Source of the DNA: Candidatus Methanomethylophilaceae archaeon
Lineage (GTDB): Archaea; Thermoplasmatota; Thermoplasmata; Methanomassiliicoccales; Methanomethylophilaceae
Assembly (NCBI GenBank): GCA_017507885.1
Contig: JAFVZY010000077.1
Coordinates: forward strand, 1 to 49,270
Reading direction: 5' to 3'
Length of the DNA stretch: 49,270 bases
Shown here: in pieces, positions 24,842 to 32,447 of the stretch
Layout of the letters: each line of letters starts with the position of its first letter
Numbering within the stretch: the stretch's first letter is position 1
The notes under the pieces: model-generated
Seen by the model: the letters and a program-made list of their open reading frames with translations, nothing else
What the model was told of the DNA's origin: nothing
Database searches by the model: none
Position numbers and translations under genes: made by a program

Positions 24842-25657
24842 ATGAGCGTCAATCTGTCGGATTTCATCATGTTCTGGGTCGTGATCGCCGTCATGACGTC
24901 GGCCGCACTGCACGACCATCGTACACGGGAGATCCCGGACATCCATTGGTCCGTCCTGTGCGTCGCATCGGTCGTGATCATGCTCCCGGACTCCCCTTCC
25001 GCATCCGCGGGCATGGCTTTGTTGTCCCTGTACATGTTGTCCCCGAAGGTGGTCGGTGCACGTGCCGTCGTGGTTCTGGCAACATCCCTGTGCATGTTCG
25101 CCACGGCATGCGTCCTGGATCCGGGGTCCTCGCCTGTGTACCTCGGCATACCTGCGATGTTCCTCCTGTCCCTCGCGTTCTATGCCACAGGCCTGTTGAA
25201 GGGGGGTGCCGACGCCAAGGCCTGCATGGCATTGTCCATGGCCGTACCCACATATCCCGGATTCCAGCTCCTGTGGCAACCCGTGTATCCGGAGGCGTAT
25301 CTGATGCCCCCGTCCATGGCCGTCCTGCTGACCGCACTCGCAGCCTCCCTGATCCCCATGGTCCCGATACTGGTCCGCAACATCGCATCCGGGTACCGTG
25401 GCAGGGGGATGGCCACCACGTACACCCTTCCGTTGGATGTCGCCACCCGTTCCCACGTGTGGATACTCGACGACGCGGTTGACGGAAGACTTGTGACGAC
25501 CGGCCCATCGGACGATGCGGAGAGACCGTCCCGGTTGAGGGCGGCGGGGGTGGATCGGGTCAGGGTGACGCCGATGATACCGTTCCTGGTCCCACTGGCC
25601 GCGTCCACGGCGATCGTCCTGTTCCTGGGGAACCCGTTCATGACCCTATTCGGATGA
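24842..25657 (+). CDS. Type IV prepilin (A24) peptidase
   Basis: 271 residues with about six membrane segments. The two aspartates of the A24 aspartyl peptidases are visible: Asp25 in LHDHRTREIPD and Asp124 in LLKGGADAKACM (equivalent of GxGD). Such enzymes cut class III signal peptides of pilins and archaellins at the inner face of the membrane. No pilin, archaellin or assembly ATPase gene lies in the window, so its substrates are elsewhere. A hydrophilic loop of ~70 residues precedes the last membrane segment. Confidence 0.8.
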   Translation: MSVNLSDFIMFWVVIAVMTSAALHDHRTREIPDIHWSVLCVASVVIMLPDSPSASAGMALLSLYMLSPKVVGARAVVVLATSLCMFATACVLDPGSSPVYLGIPAMFLLSLAFYATGLLKGGADAKACMALSMAVPTYPGFQLLWQPVYPEAYLMPPSMAVLLTALAASLIPMVPILVRNIASGYRGRGMATTYTLPLDVATRSHVWILDDAVDGRLVTTGPSDDAERPSRLRAAGVDRVRVTPMIPFLVPLAASTAIVLFLGNPFMTLFG

Positions 25658-25712
25658 ATCGTCCGTCCGGGTGTACAAAGGGGGAAGAGAATGCGGGGGG
25701 TCGGACAGGTTT

Positions 25713-25786
25713 CCGGATCGTATCCGGCCCCCAACGATACAATGGATGTATCAAACACTATAAAATCTTTATTGGATGTATTATCC
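25713..25786. repeat. Three short inverted repeats between convergent genes
   Basis: Perfect small palindromes lie at 25713-25718/25722-25727 (CCGGAT), 25736-25741/25747-25752 (GATACA) and 25774-25777/25783-25786 (GGAT), in the 145 bases between the peptidase and amrS stops. A TATAAAA-like sequence at 25759 is in the same space. They may act as 3'-end structures for both transcripts. No reading frame is supported here. Confidence 0.4.
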
Positions 25787-25802
25787 TATTGCCTGTCCCG
25801 TC

Positions 25803-26816
25803 TCAACATACGAAGTTCAGGGCCGTTCCGCATCCGATACAGGATGTACCGTCGAGTCCCGATGCGTCCACAAGGTATCCGAGGCGGTCCACCACCCTCT
25901 TCCCGCAAACGGGGCAGTATGTGCTCCCCGCCTCCTCGTCCAGGGTGTTGCCCACGTACACGTACCTCAATCCCGCCCCGATGCCTATGGAACGGCATCT
26001 CAGGACGGTCTCCACGGGGGTCCATGGGACATCCATCATCTTGTTGTCCGGATGGAAACGGGTGAAGTGGACGGGGACGTCGGGGGACAGCTCGTCCCTC
26101 ACCCACCGGCAGAACCCCCCAATCTCGTCGTCGGAGTCGTTGTATCCCGGAATCACGAGGTATGTGAGCTCCAGATGCACATCCTCCCCGTGTATCGTCT
26201 TGAGGGATTCCAGCACGTCCTCCAGGTGGGCTCCGCACACGTCCATGTAGAACTCCTCGGTGAAGCCCTTGACATCCACGTTCATGGCATTTGCCACCCT
26301 GCACATCTCCCTGAGCGGTTCCCCGTTCACGAGCCCGTTGGTGACCAGGATGCATTGGAGTTCGGGCCCCTCCCTCATCACATCCAGGATGTATTCGTGC
26401 CAGATCATGGGTTCGTTGTAGGTGAACGCGATGACGGTCTGATTCTCCCTCCTGCACAGTTCCACCAGTTCCTCCGGCCTCTCGAACGTGGTCCTCTTCT
26501 TTCCGGACGACAGATGGGATATGGCGTAGTTCTGGCAGTGCCTGCAGCGCATGTTGCATCCGATCCCTCCGACGGAGAAGCATTTGGAACGCGGTTTCCA
26601 GTGGTACAGCGGTTTCTTCTCCACGGGGTCCACGCACAGGGAGGACACCTTCCCATACGAGTATGCCACGAGCATGTCCTCGTCCCCCCGTCTCGAACCG
26701 CATCTCCCGTACTCCCCGGGGCGGATCCTGCACCCGTGGGGGCACAGTCCGCACACGTAGACGTCGCCGTCCCTGCGGTAGTGGCTCGCCTCCACGCGGA
26801 CGTCAATAGCGGCCAT
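25803..26816 (-). CDS. amrS: AmmeMemoRadiSam-system radical SAM protein
   Basis: 337 residues. The radical SAM cluster motif CNMRCRHC is at residues 87-94, followed by the SAM-binding strands (TVIAFTYNEPMIWHEYILDV, ILVTNGLVNGEPL, MNVDVKGFTEEFY, YLVIPGYNDSDDE). The N-terminus has a CGLCPHGC pair and GRCG typical of AmrS. A C-terminal CPVCGKR and CIGCG zinc-ribbon-like tail closes the protein. The family accompanies AMMECR1 and MEMO homologues; its reaction is unknown. Its start overlaps the end of thiL by 14 bases, so it is co-transcribed. Confidence 0.9.
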   Translation of the reverse strand: MAAIDVRVEASHYRRDGDVYVCGLCPHGCRIRPGEYGRCGSRRGDEDMLVAYSYGKVSSLCVDPVEKKPLYHWKPRSKCFSVGGIGCNMRCRHCQNYAISHLSSGKKRTTFERPEELVELCRRENQTVIAFTYNEPMIWHEYILDVMREGPELQCILVTNGLVNGEPLREMCRVANAMNVDVKGFTEEFYMDVCGAHLEDVLESLKTIHGEDVHLELTYLVIPGYNDSDDEIGGFCRWVRDELSPDVPVHFTRFHPDNKMMDVPWTPVETVLRCRSIGIGAGLRYVYVGNTLDEEAGSTYCPVCGKRVVDRLGYLVDASGLDGTSCIGCGTALNFVC

Positions 26817-27735
26817 CGCGGATCACCCTGCGTACCCCGTCCCTGATGAGTTCGGGACCCTTCCCGTCGTTCACCATCCCTATGATGTGGAACTCCACGC
26901 CCATCTCGTACAGGACGTCCAGGCCGTTCCTGTCCGCGGTGAAAAGGAGTTCGTACTCCCCGCCGAAGTCCAGGAGCATCCCCTCCTCCGAGGTTCCCGT
27001 GATCTCCGCGATCCTGCGGACGTCGGGCCCTCTCGGAAGGAAATCGTATTCCAGGTCCATTCCGACACCGGATTCCCTGCAGAGTATGTTCAGGGAGGTC
27101 CCGAGACTGTCCGAGAGGTCGATGCACGACGTCACGACGCCGCTGGCGGCCAGGGCCATGCCCTCCTCCACACGGGGTATGGGGACGTACAGGCATTGAC
27201 GGGCATCCTCGGTCTCCAATCCGCAGTCGATGGCGGTCATGGCCGCGGCGGGTCCTCCCAGCGGTCCGGTCACACAGACCACGTCCCCTGGGCGTGCACC
27301 GCTCCTGAGCATCGGGTCCCTGTCCTCCATCAGTCCGATGGCAGTCCCGGTCACGATCCCGGGCCCCTTCTTGGTGTCCCCTCCCGCAATCCCGGTTCCG
27401 CAGAATTCGGCGCATTGGTCGATCCCGCTCATGATGTCGCAGGCGGCCTGCAACTCCAGGTCGTCCGGCAGCGCCAACGCGGCCAGGAACCCCACGGGTC
27501 TGGCACCCATGGCGGCCAGGTCGCTGAAGCTCACCGCCGCGGAGTACCATCCGAACTGTTCGTACGTCATGCCTGCGGCCATGTGCCTGTCGAACGAAAC
27601 CACGTCCGTGGATGCGGTGACCCCCCGTTTCAACACAGCGGCGTCGTCTCCGGGGCCCACGGACCCCTCCGGTCTGATGAATTCCATGAATTTCGCGATG
27701 AGTCCCCTCTCGCCCAGGTCTCCCAATCTTGACAT
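26803..27735 (-). CDS. thiL: Thiamine-monophosphate kinase
   Basis: 310 residues, normal length. It phosphorylates thiamine monophosphate to the diphosphate cofactor. Motifs: ERGLIAKFMEF, GPGDDAAVL, the Asp/Ser-rich STDVVSFDRHM, FSDLAAMGARPVGFLAALAL, GIAGGDTKKGPGIVTGTAIG, and C-terminal DLSDSLGTSLNILCRESGVG. A TTTTTAAG box near 27762 is the likely promoter. It leads amrS and diverges from larA. Confidence 0.93.
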   Translation of the reverse strand: MSRLGDLGERGLIAKFMEFIRPEGSVGPGDDAAVLKRGVTASTDVVSFDRHMAAGMTYEQFGWYSAAVSFSDLAAMGARPVGFLAALALPDDLELQAACDIMSGIDQCAEFCGTGIAGGDTKKGPGIVTGTAIGLMEDRDPMLRSGARPGDVVCVTGPLGGPAAAMTAIDCGLETEDARQCLYVPIPRVEEGMALAASGVVTSCIDLSDSLGTSLNILCRESGVGMDLEYDFLPRGPDVRRIAEITGTSEEGMLLDFGGEYELLFTADRNGLDVLYEMGVEFHIIGMVNDGKGPELIRDGVRRVIRDGRY

Positions 27736-27830
27736 CGTCGCATCAAGCGGTGCGCATCCCTTAAAAACTTGCGCCCGGGGGTTGCGCGCGCATGTTTAAT
27801 AGCCGTTAGTGAATCCACCCCGCGGTCCAA

Positions 27831-29072
27831 ATGATCATCGATGTGAAGTACGGCAAGGACGGGGTGCAGAAGGTCGACATCCCCGACGAGAATTACATTG
27901 GAACGTTCTATCCCAAGGATGTCGAGTGCGGAGACCCCGACGAGGTCATCGGCGCATCCATAGACAACCCCATCGGCTACGATTCCATGGAGGATTTCCT
28001 GGCGGGAGGGGAGGATGTGGTGTTCATCGTCAACGACGGAACCCGCCCGACCCCCACGGCCAAGGTCCTGGATGCCCTCTCCAAGAGGATGGACCTCAGG
28101 TCCGCAAGGTACCTGATAGCCACCGGGACCCACAGGGACATGACCGAGGAGGAGTACAACTTCGTCTTCGGATCCCACTACCAGGAGCTCAAAGACCGCA
28201 TCATCTGTCACGATGCGAAGAACTCCGAGTGCGTGAACCTCGGTACCTCCAAGAACGGAACCCCCATGGAGGTCAACAAGGTCGCCGTCGATGCGGACCG
28301 TCTGGTGATCATCACCTCGGTCGAACCCCACTACTTCGCGGGATACACCGGCGGAAGGAAGTCCTTCCTCCCCGGAGTCGCATCCTTCAGGACCGTGGAG
28401 ACCAACCACAAGCTGGCCATGAACAAGGAGGCCCAGTCCCTGGTCCTCGAGGGCAACCCCGTCCACGAGGACATGATGGATGCGCTCGAGGTCGTCAAGG
28501 GCAAGGAGATCTTCTCCATCCAGATGGTCCTCGACAGACACCAGAACATCTACAAGGTGGCCTCCGGTGCCCTGAACCCCGCGTTCGAGCAGGCGGTCGG
28601 ATGGGCCAACGAGGTGTTCTCCGTCCCCATCCCCGAGAAGGCGGGCATCGTCATCTCCGTCGCCCCCTACCCCATGGATGTGGACCTCTACCAGTCCCAG
28701 AAGGCCCTCGACAACGGAAAGTGGGCCCTCAAGGAGGGTGGAAGGATCATCATGGTCTCCAAGTGCAGGGAGGGGATCGGTCACGCGACCTTCCTCACCC
28801 AGCTCTCCAGCTCGAAGGATCCCAACCAGGTCCTCGAGAACCTCCGTGCGGAGTACAAGCTCGGATACCACAAGGCCGCCAAGATGGCCGAGATCGCCAC
28901 ATGGGCGACCATCTGTGCCGTCACCGACCTGGACCCCGAGCTCCTCAGCAACGCGAACATCACACCCTTCCCCACGGTCGCCGATGCGGTCGCCGATGCC
29001 CTCGAGGCGGATCCCGAGGCGAAGGTCATAGTGCTCATGGACGGTAGCGTCACAATACCCAGAGTTGAATGA
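27831..29072 (+). CDS. larA: LarA-family nickel-pincer racemase/epimerase
   Basis: 413 residues. Key residues of lactate racemase are in place: His101 in ATGTHRDM, His167 and Lys177 in VEPHYFAGYTGGRKSFLPG (Lactobacillus numbering 108, 174, 184). NDGTRPTPT is also conserved. LarA uses a pyridinium-dithiocarboxylate-nickel cofactor to invert 2-hydroxyacids; the cofactor genes larB, larC and larE are not in this window. The overlapping HdrD-like gene suggests that the racemised acid is then oxidised. Many LarA relatives act on acids other than lactate, so the substrate is open. A TTTAATAG promoter box lies near 27795. Confidence 0.88.
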   Translation: MIIDVKYGKDGVQKVDIPDENYIGTFYPKDVECGDPDEVIGASIDNPIGYDSMEDFLAGGEDVVFIVNDGTRPTPTAKVLDALSKRMDLRSARYLIATGTHRDMTEEEYNFVFGSHYQELKDRIICHDAKNSECVNLGTSKNGTPMEVNKVAVDADRLVIITSVEPHYFAGYTGGRKSFLPGVASFRTVETNHKLAMNKEAQSLVLEGNPVHEDMMDALEVVKGKEIFSIQMVLDRHQNIYKVASGALNPAFEQAVGWANEVFSVPIPEKAGIVISVAPYPMDVDLYQSQKALDNGKWALKEGGRIIMVSKCREGIGHATFLTQLSSSKDPNQVLENLRAEYKLGYHKAAKMAEIATWATICAVTDLDPELLSNANITPFPTVADAVADALEADPEAKVIVLMDGSVTIPRVE

Positions 29073-30172
29073 ACATGTCGGAATTCAATACAGATAAGTT
29101 GGAAGCGGTCAGGAAGGCCGTTAACGTCTGCACCATGTGCGGATTCTGCAAGAGCGTATGCCCCTCCTTCAAGGCCATCGGATGGGACTCCGCCCTGTCC
29201 AGGGGACGTATCATCCTCTCCTACGGACTCCTCAACGGCGAACTCGAACCCGACGAGTCCGTCGTCAGGAACATGTACACCTGCACCACCTGCGCGGACT
29301 GTGTCAGGAGATGCCCCTCCAAGGTGGAGATCGTCGACATCATCGAGCTCTGCCGTGCGGACCTCGTGAAGAACGGTCACATCCTGCCCAAGCACAAGGT
29401 CATGTGCGAGAACATCCTCGCCGACGGCAACCCCTTCGCAGAGAAGGCCCCCCGTCGGGAGGCACTCGGAAGGACCCCTCATCCCGCCAAGATCGGATAC
29501 TTCGTGGGTTGCACCGCGACCTACAGGTCCAAGGAGACCGCCAAGGCCACCCTGTCCATCCTCGACAAGCTCGGTGCAGACTACACCACCGTCGACGAGG
29601 TCTGCTGCGGATCCGTCATGCAGAGGGTCGGTTGGCCCCAGGAGGACGTCACTCCGTTGATGCAGAAGAACGTGGACAACATCAAGGCCCTCGGAATCGA
29701 GACCCTGGTCCTCGCCTGCGCCGGATGCTACAGGATGTTCAAGATGGAGTATCCCAAGTACGTCGACGTTCCCTTCGAGGTCCTCCACATCACCGAGTTC
29801 CTCGCCAAGCAGGACCTCAAGCTCAAGCCCATGGAGGGTGTCGTAGCAACCTACCACGACCCCTGTCACCTCGGAAGGCACTGCGGTGTCTACGAGCCCC
29901 CGAGGGAGGTCATCAGGATGATCCCCGGTCTGGACTTCAGGGAGATGGAGTACAACCGCAAGACCAGCCACTGCTGCGGAGGCGGCGGAGGAGTGAGGTC
30001 CGCGTATCCCCAGGATTCCATGAACATCGCCAACACCAGGCTGGACGAGGCACCCTTCGCCGATCTCATGATCACCACCTGTCCGTTCTGCGTCAACAAC
30101 CTGGATTCCGCCAAGGGCGACAGGAAGATGCAGGTCAGGGACCTGGTCGAGATCATCGACGAGTTGCTCTGA
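29069..30172 (+). CDS. HdrD/GlpC-type iron-sulfur (CCG domain) protein
   Basis: 367 residues. The N-terminus has two 4Fe-4S motifs, CTMCGFCKSVCP and CTTCADCVRRCP. Two cysteine-rich CCG domains follow: EVCCGSVMQR...CAGCYRMF (residues ~175-215) and YHDPCHLGRH...SHCCGGGGGV (~265-315), ending in CPFCVNN. This is the layout of heterodisulfide reductase HdrD and of the GlcF/GlpC subunits of hydroxyacid or glycerol-phosphate oxidation. It overlaps larA by four bases (ATGA) and folP by one. Coupling to LarA favours electron transfer from a 2-hydroxyacid dehydrogenase over a role in CoM-CoB disulfide reduction. Confidence 0.82.
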   Translation: MNMSEFNTDKLEAVRKAVNVCTMCGFCKSVCPSFKAIGWDSALSRGRIILSYGLLNGELEPDESVVRNMYTCTTCADCVRRCPSKVEIVDIIELCRADLVKNGHILPKHKVMCENILADGNPFAEKAPRREALGRTPHPAKIGYFVGCTATYRSKETAKATLSILDKLGADYTTVDEVCCGSVMQRVGWPQEDVTPLMQKNVDNIKALGIETLVLACAGCYRMFKMEYPKYVDVPFEVLHITEFLAKQDLKLKPMEGVVATYHDPCHLGRHCGVYEPPREVIRMIPGLDFREMEYNRKTSHCCGGGGGVRSAYPQDSMNIANTRLDEAPFADLMITTCPFCVNNLDSAKGDRKMQVRDLVEIIDELL

Positions 30173-30966
30173 TGTTCCACAAAACCTTCGCAGGGGTCCA
30201 CCCCCCTGCGGTAATGGGCATCCTCAACGTGACGCCCGATTCCTTCTCCGACGGCGGGAGGTGGACAGATGTCCGCTCCGCCGTCCATCACGCTTTCGAC
30301 ATGATAGATGCGGGTGTGGACATCATCGACATAGGAGGGGAATCCACACGTCCGGGTTGCACCCCCGTGTCCGCGGAGGAGGAGATCTCCCGCCTGGAGC
30401 CCGTCCTCCGCGAGTTGATCCCTTCGATCGATGTCCCGGTGTCGGTGGACACCATGAAGGCCCCTGTCGCCGGGAGGTGTCTGGAGTTGGGGTGCACCAT
30501 CGTCAACGACATGTACGGTCTTCGCGACGACGGTATGCTGAATGTGTGTTCCGATGCCGGTGCGCATGTGGTGATCGCACACATGCTGGGGACTCCCGAT
30601 TCCATCCACGACGATGTCATGGGCGACTCCTTCAAACGGGACATCAGGGCTTTTCTGGAATCCCGTGTATCCGCCGCATTGGATGCGGGTATCGGAAGAG
30701 ACAGGATATCCGTCGATCCCGGAATCGGCTTTGGAAAGACTCCCGAGCAGAACATGGGGATCATCCGTGATTCGGGGTGCTTCTCCGAAAGATACCCGAT
30801 ATTGACGGGCTCCTCACGCAAGGGGTTCCTCAGAAGGGCTTTTCCCGAAAGGGATATAGACGACGTATCCGCGGAGATGGCCCTAGAATCGATACGCTCC
30901 GGTGCATCCATCGTCAGGGTTCACGACGTGGCACGCACGGTGGCGTTGATCAGAGGATCATTTTGA
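30172..30966 (+). CDS. folP: Dihydropteroate synthase
   Basis: 264 residues. It joins a pterin diphosphate to p-aminobenzoate in folate-type cofactor synthesis. Motifs: VMGILNVTPDSFSDGGRW, DIIDIGGESTRPGCTPVS, PVSVDTMKAPVA, IVNDMYGL, ISVDPGIGFGKTPEQNM, YPILTGSSRKGFLRR and IVRVHDVARTV. Its start shares one base with the stop of the HdrD-like gene (TGATG), so it is in the larA operon. A full-length bacterial-type enzyme suggests folate use or synthesis of a related pterin. The 3' end overlaps the convergent small zinc gene by 17 bases. Confidence 0.93.
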   Translation: MFHKTFAGVHPPAVMGILNVTPDSFSDGGRWTDVRSAVHHAFDMIDAGVDIIDIGGESTRPGCTPVSAEEEISRLEPVLRELIPSIDVPVSVDTMKAPVAGRCLELGCTIVNDMYGLRDDGMLNVCSDAGAHVVIAHMLGTPDSIHDDVMGDSFKRDIRAFLESRVSAALDAGIGRDRISVDPGIGFGKTPEQNMGIIRDSGCFSERYPILTGSSRKGFLRRAFPERDIDDVSAEMALESIRSGASIVRVHDVARTVALIRGSF

Positions 30967-31150
30967 CACCGAAGATGGCGACGACCGTCAAGGCACAGAG
31001 GCCGAAGAAGAGGTTGTCCCTGAAGCGCTCCTTGCGGTCCCTCTCCTGTTCGGCGGCCATGCACTCGTCGTTGCAGTATTCCTTTCCGAATTGAATGGGG
31101 TCCCCGCAGAATTTGCAGTGGGCGTGTTCGGGCAATCTTATGGCCGCCAT
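30950..31150 (-). CDS. Small zinc-finger membrane protein (DUF2116-like)
   Basis: 66 residues. CKFCGDPI and EYCNDECM give a four-Cys zinc site (residues 12-30). A charged linker and one C-terminal membrane span (DNLFFGLCALTVVAIFGVKM) follow. This layout matches the archaeal DUF2116 zinc-ribbon family; the function is unknown. A CTAAAATAC box near 31178 gives a nearly leaderless start. Confidence 0.75.
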   Translation of the reverse strand: MAAIRLPEHAHCKFCGDPIQFGKEYCNDECMAAEQERDRKERFRDNLFFGLCALTVVAIFGVKMIL

Positions 31151-31275
31151 GTGGTCTCGTACGTGTGATGCCGTATTTTAGGGTTGTCCGATTCCCCGGG
31201 GGCGGTTCCTTAGTTTCTCTCATTCCGGGCGTTCCTTTTTATCCGTTCGATGGAAGACGCATCCCTGTTGATCGC

Positions 31276-31560
31276 ATGACGAGGATAACGTTGAACAACA
31301 GGGCAAAACAGATCAGCATGAAGGTGGACCTATCCGAAAACGACGATGTGGAGGAGATCCGCGGGATGGCGTCGGACTACTGGGGGGAGGAATACATCCT
31401 ACGCAGGGGTTACGAGTTGCTGTCCCCCTGTGAGAAGATAGGCGATGCGGTCTCGGAGGGTGACGTGGTGGACCTCATTCCCGACCCCGACACGGATAAG
31501 TATGCGGGAGGGGATGTTCAATCATGCTTGGGAGGATGGCTTCAAAGGCGGAGGTCGTGA
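31276..31560 (+). CDS. Ubiquitin-like beta-grasp protein
   Basis: 94 residues. The core (ISMKVDLSENDDVEEIRGMA, ILRRGYELLSPCEKIGDAVS, EGDVVDLIPDPD) follows the ubiquitin-like pattern of a beta hairpin, a helix, then a strand with 'L' turn and 'xxGDxxxLxPxx' end. After it come DKYAGGD and a 14-residue tail with a second GG. Proteolytic exposure of a diglycine is therefore conceivable. The 3' end overlaps the JAB-like gene by 37 bases. A TTTTTATCC promoter box is near 31233. Assignment is from the sequence pattern alone. Confidence 0.5.
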   Translation: MTRITLNNRAKQISMKVDLSENDDVEEIRGMASDYWGEEYILRRGYELLSPCEKIGDAVSEGDVVDLIPDPDTDKYAGGDVQSCLGGWLQRRRS

Positions 31561-31898
31561 TCTCCGTTTCCGCCGTGGAGGATGCGATACGTCTCGTGGA
31601 GGAGGCCGAATCTCAGGACCATTCCATAATGATATATCTAATAGGGGAGGAGTCCCTCGACTCCAACGGCAGGTATCTCTCAGTGACCGGTGCATCATCC
31701 GATGGAGCGGGAGCGGTGGGCGTCTGCGTCCTTTCGACGGAAGGCGGCACTGAACCCGACGAATCCCAGATCCACCTGTTATCGTCGCTTTTCCCCGAAG
31801 GGGTGTTGATGGTGGTCGACCCCTATGCAGGGGAGTTCTCCCTGTCGATGGTCGACGAACGCGGGATCAGAAGGGCCTCTGCGTTGCTGTCTGGGTGA
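31524..31898 (+). CDS. JAB/MPN-like domain protein without a clear catalytic motif
   Basis: 124 residues. Predicted strands and helices (AEVVISVSAVEDAIRLVEEA, HSIMIYLIGEESLDSNG, GAVGVCVLSTEGGTEPDESQ, FPEGVLMVVDPYAGEFSLSM) resemble a JAB/MPN fold, including the late 'P-GVL-VVDP' strand. The metal-binding HxH...D of active JAMM peptidases is missing. The start at 31524 follows a GGAGGGG about 12 bases upstream; ATG 31536 is an alternative. Overlap with the ubiquitin-like gene implies coupled expression. Without an HxH it may be a binding partner, not a peptidase. The fold is a tentative call. Confidence 0.4.
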   Translation: MLGRMASKAEVVISVSAVEDAIRLVEEAESQDHSIMIYLIGEESLDSNGRYLSVTGASSDGAGAVGVCVLSTEGGTEPDESQIHLLSSLFPEGVLMVVDPYAGEFSLSMVDERGIRRASALLSG

Positions 31899-32447
31899 TC
31901 AGACCCATATGGCGTGTCTGTTGCGCATCTCCTCCTCGGTGGCCCCGTCCGTGTCCATCAGGTCGCGTACAAGGCATTCGAAGAACAGGTGCGCGGAATC
32001 CTCGAATATGGTTCCCAGTGGGGCGACCCTGCCCATGTCGGGGTCGTCGGGGATGTTCAGGAACACGACGGAATCGGAGTTCCGTGCGAGTTCGCTGTCC
32101 ATGTTTCCGGTGAGGCATATGACGCGGGATCCTATCCTGCGTGCGATGACCGCCGTCTGTACGACGGATGATGTCCTTCCGGTGTTCGATATCAGAATCG
32201 TGAGATCGTCCTTTCCGATGATGGGCGTGGTCATCTCGCCGACGAAATGGACGTCGTAGCCGAGTTGCACCAGGCGTATCGCGAAAAGTTGACCGACGAG
32301 ACCGGATCTCCCGGAGCCATAGATGAACACCTTCCTGCCGTTCCTGATGGAACGCATGAGGTCCATGCGGGATTCCGCATCCACTCCGCGAACCACGTCC
32401 GCACAGCGTGAGATTATGGTCTCCAGGGTGTCCGGGGTATCAGGCAC
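31899..32447 (-). CDS. 6-phospho-3-hexuloisomerase (SIS domain)
   Basis: 182 residues from a GTG start. It interconverts 3-hexulose-6-phosphate and fructose-6-phosphate. The SIS signature is clear: KVFIYGSGRSGLVGQLFAIR, VGEMTTPIIGKDDLTILISN, TGRTSSVV, and C-terminal PLGTIFEDSAHLFFECLV. In archaea lacking the oxidative pentose-phosphate route this enzyme works with hexulose-phosphate synthase to supply ribose-5-phosphate. The synthase is not in the window. It overlaps the endonuclease IV-like gene by eight bases. Confidence 0.9.
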   Translation of the reverse strand: MPDTPDTLETIISRCADVVRGVDAESRMDLMRSIRNGRKVFIYGSGRSGLVGQLFAIRLVQLGYDVHFVGEMTTPIIGKDDLTILISNTGRTSSVVQTAVIARRIGSRVICLTGNMDSELARNSDSVVFLNIPDDPDMGRVAPLGTIFEDSAHLFFECLVRDLMDTDGATEEEMRNRHAIWV

